Source: Tersicoccus phoenicis (GTDB lineage Bacteria > Actinomycetota > Actinomycetes > Actinomycetales > Micrococcaceae). Taken from it: a stretch of 64,000 bases of DNA. The stretch is from NCBI RefSeq assembly GCF_001968835.1, contig NZ_MRDE01000026.1, forward strand, positions 23,492 to 87,491. The letters run 5' to 3'. The notes beneath the pieces are model-generated. The model was not told the origin of the DNA and searched no databases. It saw only the letters and a list, made by a program, of their open reading frames with translations. Positions 48,192 to 55,495 of the stretch are shown here, piece after piece. Both the position numbers and the translations under genes were made by a program. Numbering within the stretch: position 1 is the stretch's first letter; each line of letters starts with the position of its first letter.

Positions 48192-48250
48192 GGGGTCACT
48201 GTATCCGGGCAGAGAGGTGGCGCCGAACCGGGAGCGCCTCTCGGCGTAAG

Positions 48251-48265
48251 GCCGCTCGAAGCGGC
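48251..48265. other. Short perfect hairpin in intergenic region
   Basis: GCCGCT-CGA-AGCGGC followed by TATAT, in the 210-base gap between the DUF47 gene and the repeat-bearing membrane protein gene. Both genes point left, so it could terminate or attenuate nothing obvious on the plus strand. Nothing else is recognisable in the gap. Confidence 0.35.
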
Positions 48266-48401
48266 TATATGTTGGAGCCCGGGGCTGCCACGGTTCGACG
48301 CCGTAACTCAGTCAACTACTCGCCTTCGGGCCGTGTCAAACGTTCTCGGGGTCGGCAGACGGTGTCGCAGGTCAGCTCGGTGACGCAGCCCGGGGCGACC
48401 C

Positions 48402-49961
48402 CTAGGTGCGGTCGAAGGCAGCGCTGTTCCGGCCGAGGGACAGACCCGCGAACGACGCGACGATCAGGCCCACACCGGCGAGCAGTGCCAGCAGTGGAAC
48501 CGTCGCGGTCACGTTCTGCGCCACGTCGTCGGCCGCACCAGCGGGTAGCACACCCGAGCCCGCCAGGAAGGCGAAACCCGCAGCGGCGCCGAGGACGAGG
48601 ACGACGACTCCGCTGACCACCATGCCGCCCGGGGCCCGGGAGGTACAGGCCACACCGATCGCCATCAGCACGACGCCGAGCACCAGCACGACGGGTCGGG
48701 TGGCGTCGGGTGCGGGCCAGCCCGCCTGGGCGAACGTCCGCAGCAGTTGCTCCTGGGTGGACAGGCAGAACAGCAGCAACCCGGGCGCGAAGCAGATCGC
48801 GGAGAACACCCCGAGGAAGAACGAGCTGACCGGCCCCGCGAGGTCCTCTGCGCGTCGGCGCGTGGAGAACGCGATTCCGACCAGGAACAGCAGGACTCCC
48901 GCCAGTGCCGTCTCCGGCCGGAGGAACGCCTCCGCCACCGGGCCCGGCACCGACCACGAGGTCAGCTGGCTGCGGACGAGGGCGGCCGCATCGCCGCTGA
49001 ACATGGCGGCCAGGGCGGGCAGGGCGATCACGGAGCCCGTCAGCTGGGCAGTGGAAGTGGTGCGGCCGCAGATCAGGATGATGATCAGGCACAGCACGCC
49101 GGCGCCGAAGCCCAGCACCGGGAGCAGGCCGGCGCCGAGCGCGCCACCGGGACGGACGGCGCCGACCGCGGCCTGCCCGTTCATGCCGAGCAGGACGGCG
49201 GCGATGACGGCGAGCAGCAGTCCGAGGACGAGCAGGCCGAGCTTGACGCCGATGCCCACCCGGTACGGGTCGCCGGACGCGTACGGTGACCGATCCTCGT
49301 CCACGCCCGCCCGCGCGGCGGGGTACTGCTCGTCGTACTCTGCGTCCTGGTACTGGTCGTCGTACTGGTCGTCCTGGTACTGGGAGGCCCGCTCGCTGCT
49401 GATCGGCTGCGGAGTGGTTGCGTCCGGTCCGTCGGTGGGGCGGGGGAGGGCCTGGGTCCGGGCGTCGTCCGGTCCGTCGGTGGGGCGGGGGAGGGCCTGG
49501 GTCCGGGCGTCGTCCGGTCCGTCGGTGGGGCGGGGGAGGGCCTGGGTCCGGGCGTCGTCCGGTCCGTCGGTGGGGCGGGGGAGGGCCTGGGTCCGGGCGT
49601 CGTCCGGTCCGCGCCCTCCGCCGCCGCTGCGGTCCCGGCCGAACCCGCCCCGATCGAGGCTGTCGATCGGCCGGGTGGCGGTGGCGTCGTCGGCGACGTA
49701 AAGGTCGGAGTCGTACCAGTTGCTGTAGTCGTAGCCACCGTTCTCGGCGTCCTGCGCCCGGCTCGAGCGCCGCACCGGCTGGGTCGGTGTCGCCTGGGTG
49801 GGCGCCCCGCCGTCGAGGTCGGCCCGGTCGATGGCCTGCGTCCGGTCGAGGGATGCTGTGCGGTCCGACGACGTCGTCGTGATCGGCTCCGTCGGCGACC
49901 AACCGCTCGCCCTGCGCGCGCCGGTGGTGTCCTCGGGCTGGTCCTCTGAGCGGATCTGCAT
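48402..49961 (-). CDS. Polytopic membrane protein with four 15-residue tandem repeats
   Basis: A 519-residue protein of unknown function. The N-terminal 215 residues are hydrophilic, disordered and rich in Asp, Thr, Gln and Arg, with DRTQAIDRAD-like motifs. They include four perfect DDARTQALPRPTDGP repeats and a Tyr/Gln/Asp-rich stretch (QYQDDQYDDQYQDAEYDEQY). Eight or more hydrophobic helices follow from about residue 220. TQA/TQP motifs are the kind that serine/threonine kinases phosphorylate in actinobacterial envelope proteins; that is only a suggestion. The cytosolic tail plus membrane core resembles actinobacterial cell-envelope proteins of unknown role. Confidence 0.65.
   Translation of the reverse strand: MQIRSEDQPEDTTGARRASGWSPTEPITTTSSDRTASLDRTQAIDRADLDGGAPTQATPTQPVRRSSRAQDAENGGYDYSNWYDSDLYVADDATATRPIDSLDRGGFGRDRSGGGGRGPDDARTQALPRPTDGPDDARTQALPRPTDGPDDARTQALPRPTDGPDDARTQALPRPTDGPDATTPQPISSERASQYQDDQYDDQYQDAEYDEQYPAARAGVDEDRSPYASGDPYRVGIGVKLGLLVLGLLLAVIAAVLLGMNGQAAVGAVRPGGALGAGLLPVLGFGAGVLCLIIILICGRTTSTAQLTGSVIALPALAAMFSGDAAALVRSQLTSWSVPGPVAEAFLRPETALAGVLLFLVGIAFSTRRRAEDLAGPVSSFFLGVFSAICFAPGLLLFCLSTQEQLLRTFAQAGWPAPDATRPVVLVLGVVLMAIGVACTSRAPGGMVVSGVVVLVLGAAAGFAFLAGSGVLPAGAADDVAQNVTATVPLLALLAGVGLIVASFAGLSLGRNSAAFDRT
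49426..49605 (-). repeat. Four perfect 45-bp tandem repeats inside a coding region
   Basis: Copies at 49426-49470, 49471-49515, 49516-49560 and 49561-49605 appear identical at the DNA level. Each encodes 15 residues (DDARTQALPRPTDGP), so copy-number change keeps the frame. Identity even at third codon positions indicates recent expansion. Confidence 0.92.
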
Positions 49962-50070
49962 GCGATCCAGCCTATCGGCGGTCCGGGGGCGCTGGCGGGA
50001 CGACCGCCGGGCGCCGTTGGCTCAGCCGTTCGGCTCGCACGGTGGCCCGGGTTGTGAGCGCACCGATCGG

Positions 50071-50124
50071 GCTGGGGCGCTGGGGCCCGAACAGCGCTGC
50101 CGATGTCTGGGCTGGAGTGCGGGC
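50071..50124 (+). repeat. Intergenic repeat family, copy C
   Basis: GCGCTGGGGCCCGAACAGCG and the following GGGCTGGAGTGCGGG align with the second unit of copy B (9192-9240), with only scattered differences. It lies in the 204-base gap between two minus-strand genes; the rest of the gap holds nothing I can identify. Confidence 0.55.
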
Positions 50125-50165
50125 CGGGGCTGGAGTGCGAGCCGCGTGACGGCGTGCCCGGGGCT

Positions 50166-50813
50166 TCAGTCCAGGTGGCCGCGGCGCCAAGCCTCCGCCG
50201 ACGCCTCCAGGTCCTCCGCCGTCTTGATCAGCCGGTGGGACCGGCGCGTCAGTTCGGTCGCGTACTCGGGCTTGCTGGTCTCCGCGTCGTCCGCGAAGTT
50301 CGCCTGGCCCAGCGCCACCACGCGGCAGAACGCGGCACTGCGCTCGAGCGCGACGTCGAACTCGCCGTCGAACGCGCCGGAGAGGATCGCGTCGGCCATC
50401 TCGCGCATCTCGCCGGCGCCCGGCGGCTCGGCTGCACCCGCCACGACGTTGGACACCTGGGCCACGGCCTGTCCGGCCTTGAAGTACGCGGCGATCCGCT
50501 GCGGGTCCCGCTGGGCGGAGGCACGGATCGCGTACAGCCGCCACAGGGCCCCCGGCAGGGACCGGGCGGGACTCTCGGCCCACATCTCGGCAATGGCATC
50601 CAGCCCCTGCTTGTCGGCGAGCTTGACCAGCCGGCGGGTCACCTCGGGGTCTTCGGAGGCACGCCCTTGGTGCACCAGCGCCCGGGCGGCCAGGTGCGCC
50701 GCTTCGGAGATCCGGACCGGGTCGGCGCCCCCCTCGTACGACTCGAACCCCGCCGGGTCCATCTGCACGGGGCGGTGTGGTCGGGGGGCTGCGGAGCTGG
50801 GCTTCTCGCTCAT
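50166..50813 (-). CDS. Conserved hypothetical protein
   Basis: A 215-residue soluble, mostly helical protein without a recognised domain. Its conserved-looking segments are VRISEAAHLAARALVHQGR, LWRLYAIRASAQRDPQRIA and FDGEFDVALERSAAFCRVVA. The even codon use and length suggest a real gene of a widely kept actinobacterial family. The first 25 residues are a Pro/Ser-rich extension. Neighbours give no functional hint. Confidence 0.6.
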   Translation of the reverse strand: MSEKPSSAAPRPHRPVQMDPAGFESYEGGADPVRISEAAHLAARALVHQGRASEDPEVTRRLVKLADKQGLDAIAEMWAESPARSLPGALWRLYAIRASAQRDPQRIAAYFKAGQAVAQVSNVVAGAAEPPGAGEMREMADAILSGAFDGEFDVALERSAAFCRVVALGQANFADDAETSKPEYATELTRRSHRLIKTAEDLEASAEAWRRGHLD

Positions 50814-50923
50814 GCCCGTCAGGATACTCCCGGGTCGATCCGGCGCCTCCGGCTGCCGGCAGCGCCCAGGAGTGTACCGGTGACCACCGGGCAGGCGCGG
50901 TGACCGCTGCTCCTGCCGACCGC

Positions 50924-51715
50924 TCAGAGCCGGGCGTTGGCCAGCACCGGCAGGGTGCGGCGGGTGCGCGCGACGACGTCAGGGTCGACGTCGGCGACCA
51001 GCAGGTCGGCCCGCCCGTCGAGGGTGGCCACCGGGAAACCGAGCGGGTCGACCAGTGCGCTGTGTCCCACGCCCGTCGGTGCGCCCTCCCGCATGGGGAC
51101 GCCGGTGACGGCGGGGTCGGCCTGCCCGCAGGCGGCGACGTACGCCGTGGCATCCAGGGCCCGCGCGCGCACCAGCAGATCCCACTGGTCCACCTTCGTG
51201 GGGCCGGCGCCCCACGAGGCGCACACCGCGATCAGCTGGGCGCCGTCGTTGGCCAGCCGCGTGAACAGCGCCGGGAAACGCACGTCGTAGCAGGTCGCCA
51301 GGCCGACGGTGACGCCGTCGACGGTGAACGTCACCGGCGCCTCGCCGGCGTCGACGGTGTCCGACTCCGCGAAGCCGAACGCGTCGTAGAGGTGGATCTT
51401 GTCGTAGTGCGCCTCCACCCCGCGGCCGGTGGCGAGCAGGGTGTTGCGCACCTTCCCGTCCGCGCCCGGGGTGAACATGCCGACGATGAGCGTGACGTCG
51501 TGTTCCGCGGCGATCCGCCGCACCGCGTCCGCCCACGGTCCGTCCACGGGTTCGGCGACGTCGGTCAGTCGATGCCCGAAGGCGCGCATCGTCGCCTCGG
51601 GGAAGACGACGAGCTGCGCCCCCGCGGCCGCGGCCCGTTCGGTGGACGAGCGGACCAGGTCGAGATTGCGCTCGAGGTCGGGTCCGCTGGTGATCTGCGC
51701 CAGTGCTGTCCGCAT
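50924..51715 (-). CDS. Nitrilase-superfamily carbon-nitrogen hydrolase
   Basis: A 263-residue amidohydrolase with the Glu-Lys-Cys triad: Glu40 in VVFPEATM, Lys106 in HYDKIHLYDAF and Cys142 in LATCYDVRFP. The sequence resembles omega-amidase/predicted deaminated-glutathione amidase branches; the exact substrate is unknown. The ATG at 51715 is preceded by GAGAGG. The gene diverges from a GntR regulator across a TGTATACA palindrome that recurs at the MHS-transporter/DUF2848 promoter, linking it to the PxpABC-like genes. Confidence 0.87.
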   Translation of the reverse strand: MRTALAQITSGPDLERNLDLVRSSTERAAAAGAQLVVFPEATMRAFGHRLTDVAEPVDGPWADAVRRIAAEHDVTLIVGMFTPGADGKVRNTLLATGRGVEAHYDKIHLYDAFGFAESDTVDAGEAPVTFTVDGVTVGLATCYDVRFPALFTRLANDGAQLIAVCASWGAGPTKVDQWDLLVRARALDATAYVAACGQADPAVTGVPMREGAPTGVGHSALVDPLGFPVATLDGRADLLVADVDPDVVARTRRTLPVLANARL

Positions 51716-51738
51716 CGACGGCCATCCTCTCGTTGTGT

Positions 51739-51746
51739 TGTATACA
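51739..51746. promoter_or_regulatory. GntR operator, site 1 (divergent promoter)
   Basis: TGTATACA is a perfect palindrome whose inner TATACA is also a good -10 hexamer on both strands. On the plus strand it ends 6 bases before the ATG of the GntR gene, implying a leaderless mRNA. The extended form TGTATACATGAAGTATGC resembles site 2 at 53846. Confidence 0.65.
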
Positions 51747-51752
51747 TGAAGT

Positions 51753-52400
51753 ATGCTTCCGGATGTCACGACGGCCGCGTCCGGCCGCGACCGCGCCTTC
51801 ACCTACCTCCGGGACGAGATCCTCTCCGATCCCGCGCGGCAGGGCACCTTCCTGAACGAGACGGAACTCGCCGCGTCGATCGGCGTGTCACGCACGCCCG
51901 TCCGCGAGGCGCTGCTGCTGCTCGTCGCGGACGGGCTGATCGAGATGATCCCCCAGCGCGGGGCCCGGGTGCCCGTGGTCGGGCGCCAGCTCGTCCACGA
52001 CCTGATGCAGCTACGCGCCATGCTCGAGTGCCAGTCCGCGCTGAGCACCCTGCAGGCCGGCATGACCCCGGTCGCGGCGATGCGTGCCGTGCTGGCCGAG
52101 CAGGAGGAGCTGACCCGTGGCGGCGACGAACGCGACTTCATCGACCTGGACCGGGCCTTCCACCAGACGCTGATCGACGCCGTCGGGAACCAGCTGCTCT
52201 CGGACAGCTACGCGAGGCTGCGGTCCCGGCAGATCCTGGTCGGCGTGGAGGCACTCTTCCGCTCTCCGGCCCGGCAGCGGCAGGTGGTGGTCGAACACCG
52301 TGCCATCCTCAGTGCGCTGGCCGCCGGCGACGACGCGGCCGCGACCGCCGCGATCCAGGAACACCTGCGGGTGACCGAACGGGTGCTGCTCGGCGACTGA
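51753..52400 (+). CDS. GntR-family regulator (FCD subfamily)
   Basis: A 215-residue regulator. The winged helix spans residues about 10-75 (NETELAASIGVSRTPVREAL, LLLVADGLIEMIPQRGARV). The FCD effector domain has DLDRAFHQTLIDAVGN and the C-terminal EHRAILSALAAGD, including the metal-binding Asp/His residues. The start is at 51753, directly after the operator/-10, with no room for a ribosome site, so leaderless translation is likely. It probably controls the nitrilase, the MHS transporter and the DUF2848-pxpA-pxpBC operon through the shared palindrome. Confidence 0.88.
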   Translation: MLPDVTTAASGRDRAFTYLRDEILSDPARQGTFLNETELAASIGVSRTPVREALLLLVADGLIEMIPQRGARVPVVGRQLVHDLMQLRAMLECQSALSTLQAGMTPVAAMRAVLAEQEELTRGGDERDFIDLDRAFHQTLIDAVGNQLLSDSYARLRSRQILVGVEALFRSPARQRQVVVEHRAILSALAAGDDAAATAAIQEHLRVTERVLLGD

Positions 52401-52452
52401 CGTCACCCGCCGAGCGAGCGCCCCGCCGGGCCCCGGGCCCCCGAGGGGGATC

Positions 52453-53808
52453 TCAGAGGCTCGGCGAGGCGTGGTGCTCGGCCGCGTACTGCCGCAGGTA
52501 CGCCTCGTCCTCCGCCGGGTCGCCCTCCCGGCCCATCGCCAGGCCGACCAGCGTCAGCACACAGGCCACGGCGACGTAGACGGCGACCGGCCACCAGACG
52601 GCCCCGTTGGACGAGACCAGGGTGAACATCAACGGTGCCAGCGCACCACCGAAGACGCCGGCGATCGTGTACGCCAGCGACGCACCGGTGTACCGCAGGC
52701 GCGGGTGGAACTGCTCGATCACGTAGGCCGCCTGCGGTCCGTACATGAAGGAGTGGAACGTCAGGCCGACGATCAAGGCGATGATGAGCAGACCCTGCGC
52801 GCCCGGTTGCAGGATCACGAAGAACACGAAGCTGTACACGATGGTGCCGGCCGCGGCGATCGCGTACAGGGTGCGGCGACGGATCCGGTCCGACAGCCAG
52901 CCCGCCAGCGGGATGGTGACCAACTGGAACGCCGAGCCGATCAGCACCGCCACCAGCGCCGCGTTGCGGGACAGCTGCAGGTGCTGCACCGCGTAGGTCA
53001 GGCTGAACACCGTCAGCAGCGCGTACTGCACGTCCGGGCCGAGCCGGGAGAGGATGCCCGAGATCAGGGGGCGCAACTGGGTGGTGAAGACCTCCCGCAC
53101 GGGAGCCTCGGAGCGGTCACCCCGCGACTCGAGGGCCTGGAACACCGGCGTGTCCTCGAGCTTGAGCCGGATCCACAGCCCGAAGGCCACGAGCACCGCG
53201 GAGAACAGGAACGCCACGCGCCAACCCCACTGCAGGAACGCGTCCGAGGACAGGCTGGCGGTCAGGGCGGCGAGGGCGCCGTTGGCCAGCAGGTTGCCGG
53301 CGGGCGGCCCGATCTGCGCGGCGGACGCCCAGAAACCGCGGTGCCGCGGGTCGCCGAACTCGCTGGAGAGCAGGACGGCGCCGCCCCATTCGCCGCCGAC
53401 GCCGACACCCTGCGCGAACCGGAGCAGGACCAGTAGCAGTGCCGCAGTGCCGCCGATGTCGACGTAGGTCGGCAGGACACCGATGAGGAAGGTGGAGACG
53501 CCGATCAGCAACAGCGTGATGACGAGCACCCGCTTGCGGCCGATGATGTCGCCCAACCGGCCGAACACCACACCGCCGACCGGACGGGACACGTACCCGA
53601 CGGCGTAGGTGCTGAAGGCGAGCAGCGTCGACGTGAACTGGTCGGCCGAGGGGAAGAACAGGGCGGGAAGGACCAGGGCGGAGGCCGCGGAGTAGACGGC
53701 GAAGTCGTACCACTCCAGGGACGTTCCCGTGAGGCTGGCGACGAACGCCTTGTGCAGGCCCCTGCTGTCGATGGCCTCCTCGGCGGAGGCCGGACGGTCG
53801 TGGGTCAT
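52453..53808 (-). CDS. MFS transporter, metabolite:H+ symporter (MHS) family
   Basis: A 451-residue, 12-helix carrier. Family marks are LTGTSLEWYDFAVYSAASAL at the N-terminus, the loop 2-3 motif GRLGDIIGRKRVLV and RFAQGVGVGGEWGGAVLL in helix 4. MHS members import organic acids, betaines and related compounds with protons. GAGGAGC precedes the ATG. The gene diverges from the DUF2848-pxpA-pxpBC operon across the second TGTATACA site, so it is the likely importer for that pathway. Confidence 0.9.
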   Translation of the reverse strand: MTHDRPASAEEAIDSRGLHKAFVASLTGTSLEWYDFAVYSAASALVLPALFFPSADQFTSTLLAFSTYAVGYVSRPVGGVVFGRLGDIIGRKRVLVITLLLIGVSTFLIGVLPTYVDIGGTAALLLVLLRFAQGVGVGGEWGGAVLLSSEFGDPRHRGFWASAAQIGPPAGNLLANGALAALTASLSSDAFLQWGWRVAFLFSAVLVAFGLWIRLKLEDTPVFQALESRGDRSEAPVREVFTTQLRPLISGILSRLGPDVQYALLTVFSLTYAVQHLQLSRNAALVAVLIGSAFQLVTIPLAGWLSDRIRRRTLYAIAAAGTIVYSFVFFVILQPGAQGLLIIALIVGLTFHSFMYGPQAAYVIEQFHPRLRYTGASLAYTIAGVFGGALAPLMFTLVSSNGAVWWPVAVYVAVACVLTLVGLAMGREGDPAEDEAYLRQYAAEHHASPSL

Positions 53809-53845
53809 GGATGCTCCTCGAGGACGGTGCGCGGGGATGACGTGC

Positions 53846-53853
53846 TGTATACA
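53846..53853. promoter_or_regulatory. GntR operator, site 2 (divergent promoter)
   Basis: TGTATACA, extended to CTGTATACATTAGGCATACAG, with a second half-site (GCATAC) in the 3' flank. It lies between the MHS-transporter gene and the DUF2848 gene. The same 8-mer is found at 51739; I saw no further copy near a start codon in the window. Confidence 0.65.
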
Positions 53854-53951
53854 TTAGGCATACAGAGCCGTGCTGACCAGACCCACGCCGACGTCGTCGG
53901 GAATCCACCCCTGGGCGGGGCCGAAGCATCGCCGAGCCACGAGGAGCCGAG

Positions 53952-54629
53952 ATGACCACCCTGACCTTCGCCCTTCCGGATGGGAGCACGCAGACCGTTC
54001 CCGTCACCCGCCTGCTGAACGCCGGCTACGCCGGCCGCGACCAGGCCGAGGTGCGCGCGCACATCGACGAGCTGGCCGAACTCGGCGTGCCCGGACCGGC
54101 CACCATCCCGACGATGTACCCGATCGCCCCGTACCTGGCGCAGCAGACCGACGTCGTCGAGGTCCAGCACGGACGGACCTCCGGCGAGGCGGAATGGGCC
54201 CTCGTCATCACCGACTCCGGGGTGCTGCTGACCGCCGCCTGCGACCACACCGACCGGAACCTCGAGGTGCACGGGGTGGCCTGGAGCAAGAACGCCTCCC
54301 CGGACGTCATCGCCACCGCCGCCTGGCGGCTCGACGAGGTTCGCGACCATCTCGACGACATCACGCTGAAGGCCTGGGTCGGGCAGGACCGGCGGCTGAT
54401 CCAGGACGGCACGCTCGGTGCGCTGCTCGACCCCGACCACTGGCTCGGCGTCCTCGCCGAGCGGGGTCTGGACACCCCCGGGACCGTGCTCGTCTCGGGC
54501 ACCATCACGATGAAGTCCGGCGTCGACCAGTTCGCCGACCGGTGGGAGGTCGAACTCGGCGACCCGGTCACCGGGGCGACCATCGACCTCGCCTACACGG
54601 TGCGGCCGCTGCCGGACCCGATCGACTGA
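53952..54629 (+). CDS. DUF2848 family protein
   Basis: A 225-residue protein matching DUF2848: NAGYAGRDQAEVRAHIDELA followed by LGVPGPATIPTMYPI, then CDHTDRNLEVHGVAWSKN and the AAWRLDEVRDHLDD segment. The domain is thought to be related to the fumarylacetoacetate-hydrolase-type fold, but no activity is established to my knowledge. GAGGAG lies 8 bases before the ATG. First gene of the operon with pxpA and pxpBC, under the GntR-operator promoter. Confidence 0.82.
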   Translation: MTTLTFALPDGSTQTVPVTRLLNAGYAGRDQAEVRAHIDELAELGVPGPATIPTMYPIAPYLAQQTDVVEVQHGRTSGEAEWALVITDSGVLLTAACDHTDRNLEVHGVAWSKNASPDVIATAAWRLDEVRDHLDDITLKAWVGQDRRLIQDGTLGALLDPDHWLGVLAERGLDTPGTVLVSGTITMKSGVDQFADRWEVELGDPVTGATIDLAYTVRPLPDPID

Positions 54630-54706
54630 GGCGCGGGTCCGACGACGGGCCCGGGCGATCCTGACGCCGAGACCGCCCGGGCGCGCCCGCCATAATGGGG
54701 GCATCG

Positions 54707-54736
54707 GCCCGATCCTCATCAGCCCGATCCTCATCA
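54707..54736 (+). repeat. Direct repeat of 15 bases before pxpA
   Basis: GCCCGATCCTCATCA occurs twice without a gap (54707-54721 and 54722-54736), directly before the GGAGG ribosome site of pxpA. A CATAAT element at 54691-54696 could be the -10 of an internal promoter. Confidence 0.8.
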
Positions 54737-54745
54737 GGAGGTGCG

Positions 54746-55495
54746 ATGGACCTGAACTGCGACCTCGGCGAGTCCTTCGGCGCGTGGACCATGGGGGACG
54801 ACGAGGCGATGTTCACCCTCGTCACCAGCGTCAACGTCGCCTGCGGATTCCACGCCGGTGACCCGCGCACCATGCTCCGTTCCTGCCGGCTCGCCGGTGA
54901 GCGCGGCGTCACCGTCGGCGCCCACGTCGCCTACCGGGATCTGGCCGGCTTCGGCCGCCGCCGGATGGACGTCGCCCCGGACGAGCTGACCGCGGACGTG
55001 CTCTACCAGCTGGCCGCCCTGGACGGGGTCGCGCGGGCCACCGGCGTCGCCGTCCGCTACGTCAAGCCCCACGGCGCGCTCTACAACACCATCGCCGTGG
55101 ACGAGTCCCAGGCCCGTGCCGTGCTCGCCGGGGTGCGCCTTCTCGACCCCGGGCTGCCGATCCTGGGGTTACCGGCCTCGGTGATCGAGGCCGTCTGCGC
55201 CGACGCGGGACACCCCTTCGTGCGGGAGGCGTTCGTGGACCGCGCTTACACCCCGGGCGGCTCACTCGTGTCCCGACGTGAGGCGGGTGCGGTGCTGCAC
55301 GACGTCGATGCGATCGCCGAGCGCGCCGTCGAGATGGCCCGCGACGGGGTGGTGACAGCCGTGGACGGCACGGTCGCCGACGTGCAGCCCCGGTCGCTGT
55401 GCGTGCATTCCGACACGCCCGGTGCCGTCGCGATGGCGACCGCGGTCCGCGAGGCGTTGACCGCCGCCGGGATCGACCTGGCGGCGTTCGCATGA
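54746..55495 (+). CDS. pxpA: 5-oxoprolinase subunit A (LamB/YcsF family)
   Basis: A 249-residue TIM-barrel protein with the family signature MDLNCDLGESFGAWTMGDDE, SVNVACGFHAGDP, VGAHVAYRDLAGFGRR and YVKPHGALYN. PxpA acts with PxpB and PxpC to open 5-oxoproline to glutamate with ATP. A strong AGGAGG lies 4 bases before the ATG. The stop overlaps the start of the fused pxpBC gene. The neighbours (nitrilase, DUF2848, MHS carrier) suggest the real substrate may be a related lactam or amide. Confidence 0.9.
   Translation: MDLNCDLGESFGAWTMGDDEAMFTLVTSVNVACGFHAGDPRTMLRSCRLAGERGVTVGAHVAYRDLAGFGRRRMDVAPDELTADVLYQLAALDGVARATGVAVRYVKPHGALYNTIAVDESQARAVLAGVRLLDPGLPILGLPASVIEAVCADAGHPFVREAFVDRAYTPGGSLVSRREAGAVLHDVDAIAERAVEMARDGVVTAVDGTVADVQPRSLCVHSDTPGAVAMATAVREALTAAGIDLAAFA

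Noticed and set aside
48270..48400. tmRNA-like start (GGGGCTGCCACGGTTCGACG)
   Set aside because: Only about 130 bases remain before the next gene, no tag reading frame ending in LAA and no tRNA-like 3' half is present.
49426..49605. CRISPR-like array of 45-bp repeats
   Set aside because: The repeats are contiguous, in frame and inside a long coding sequence.
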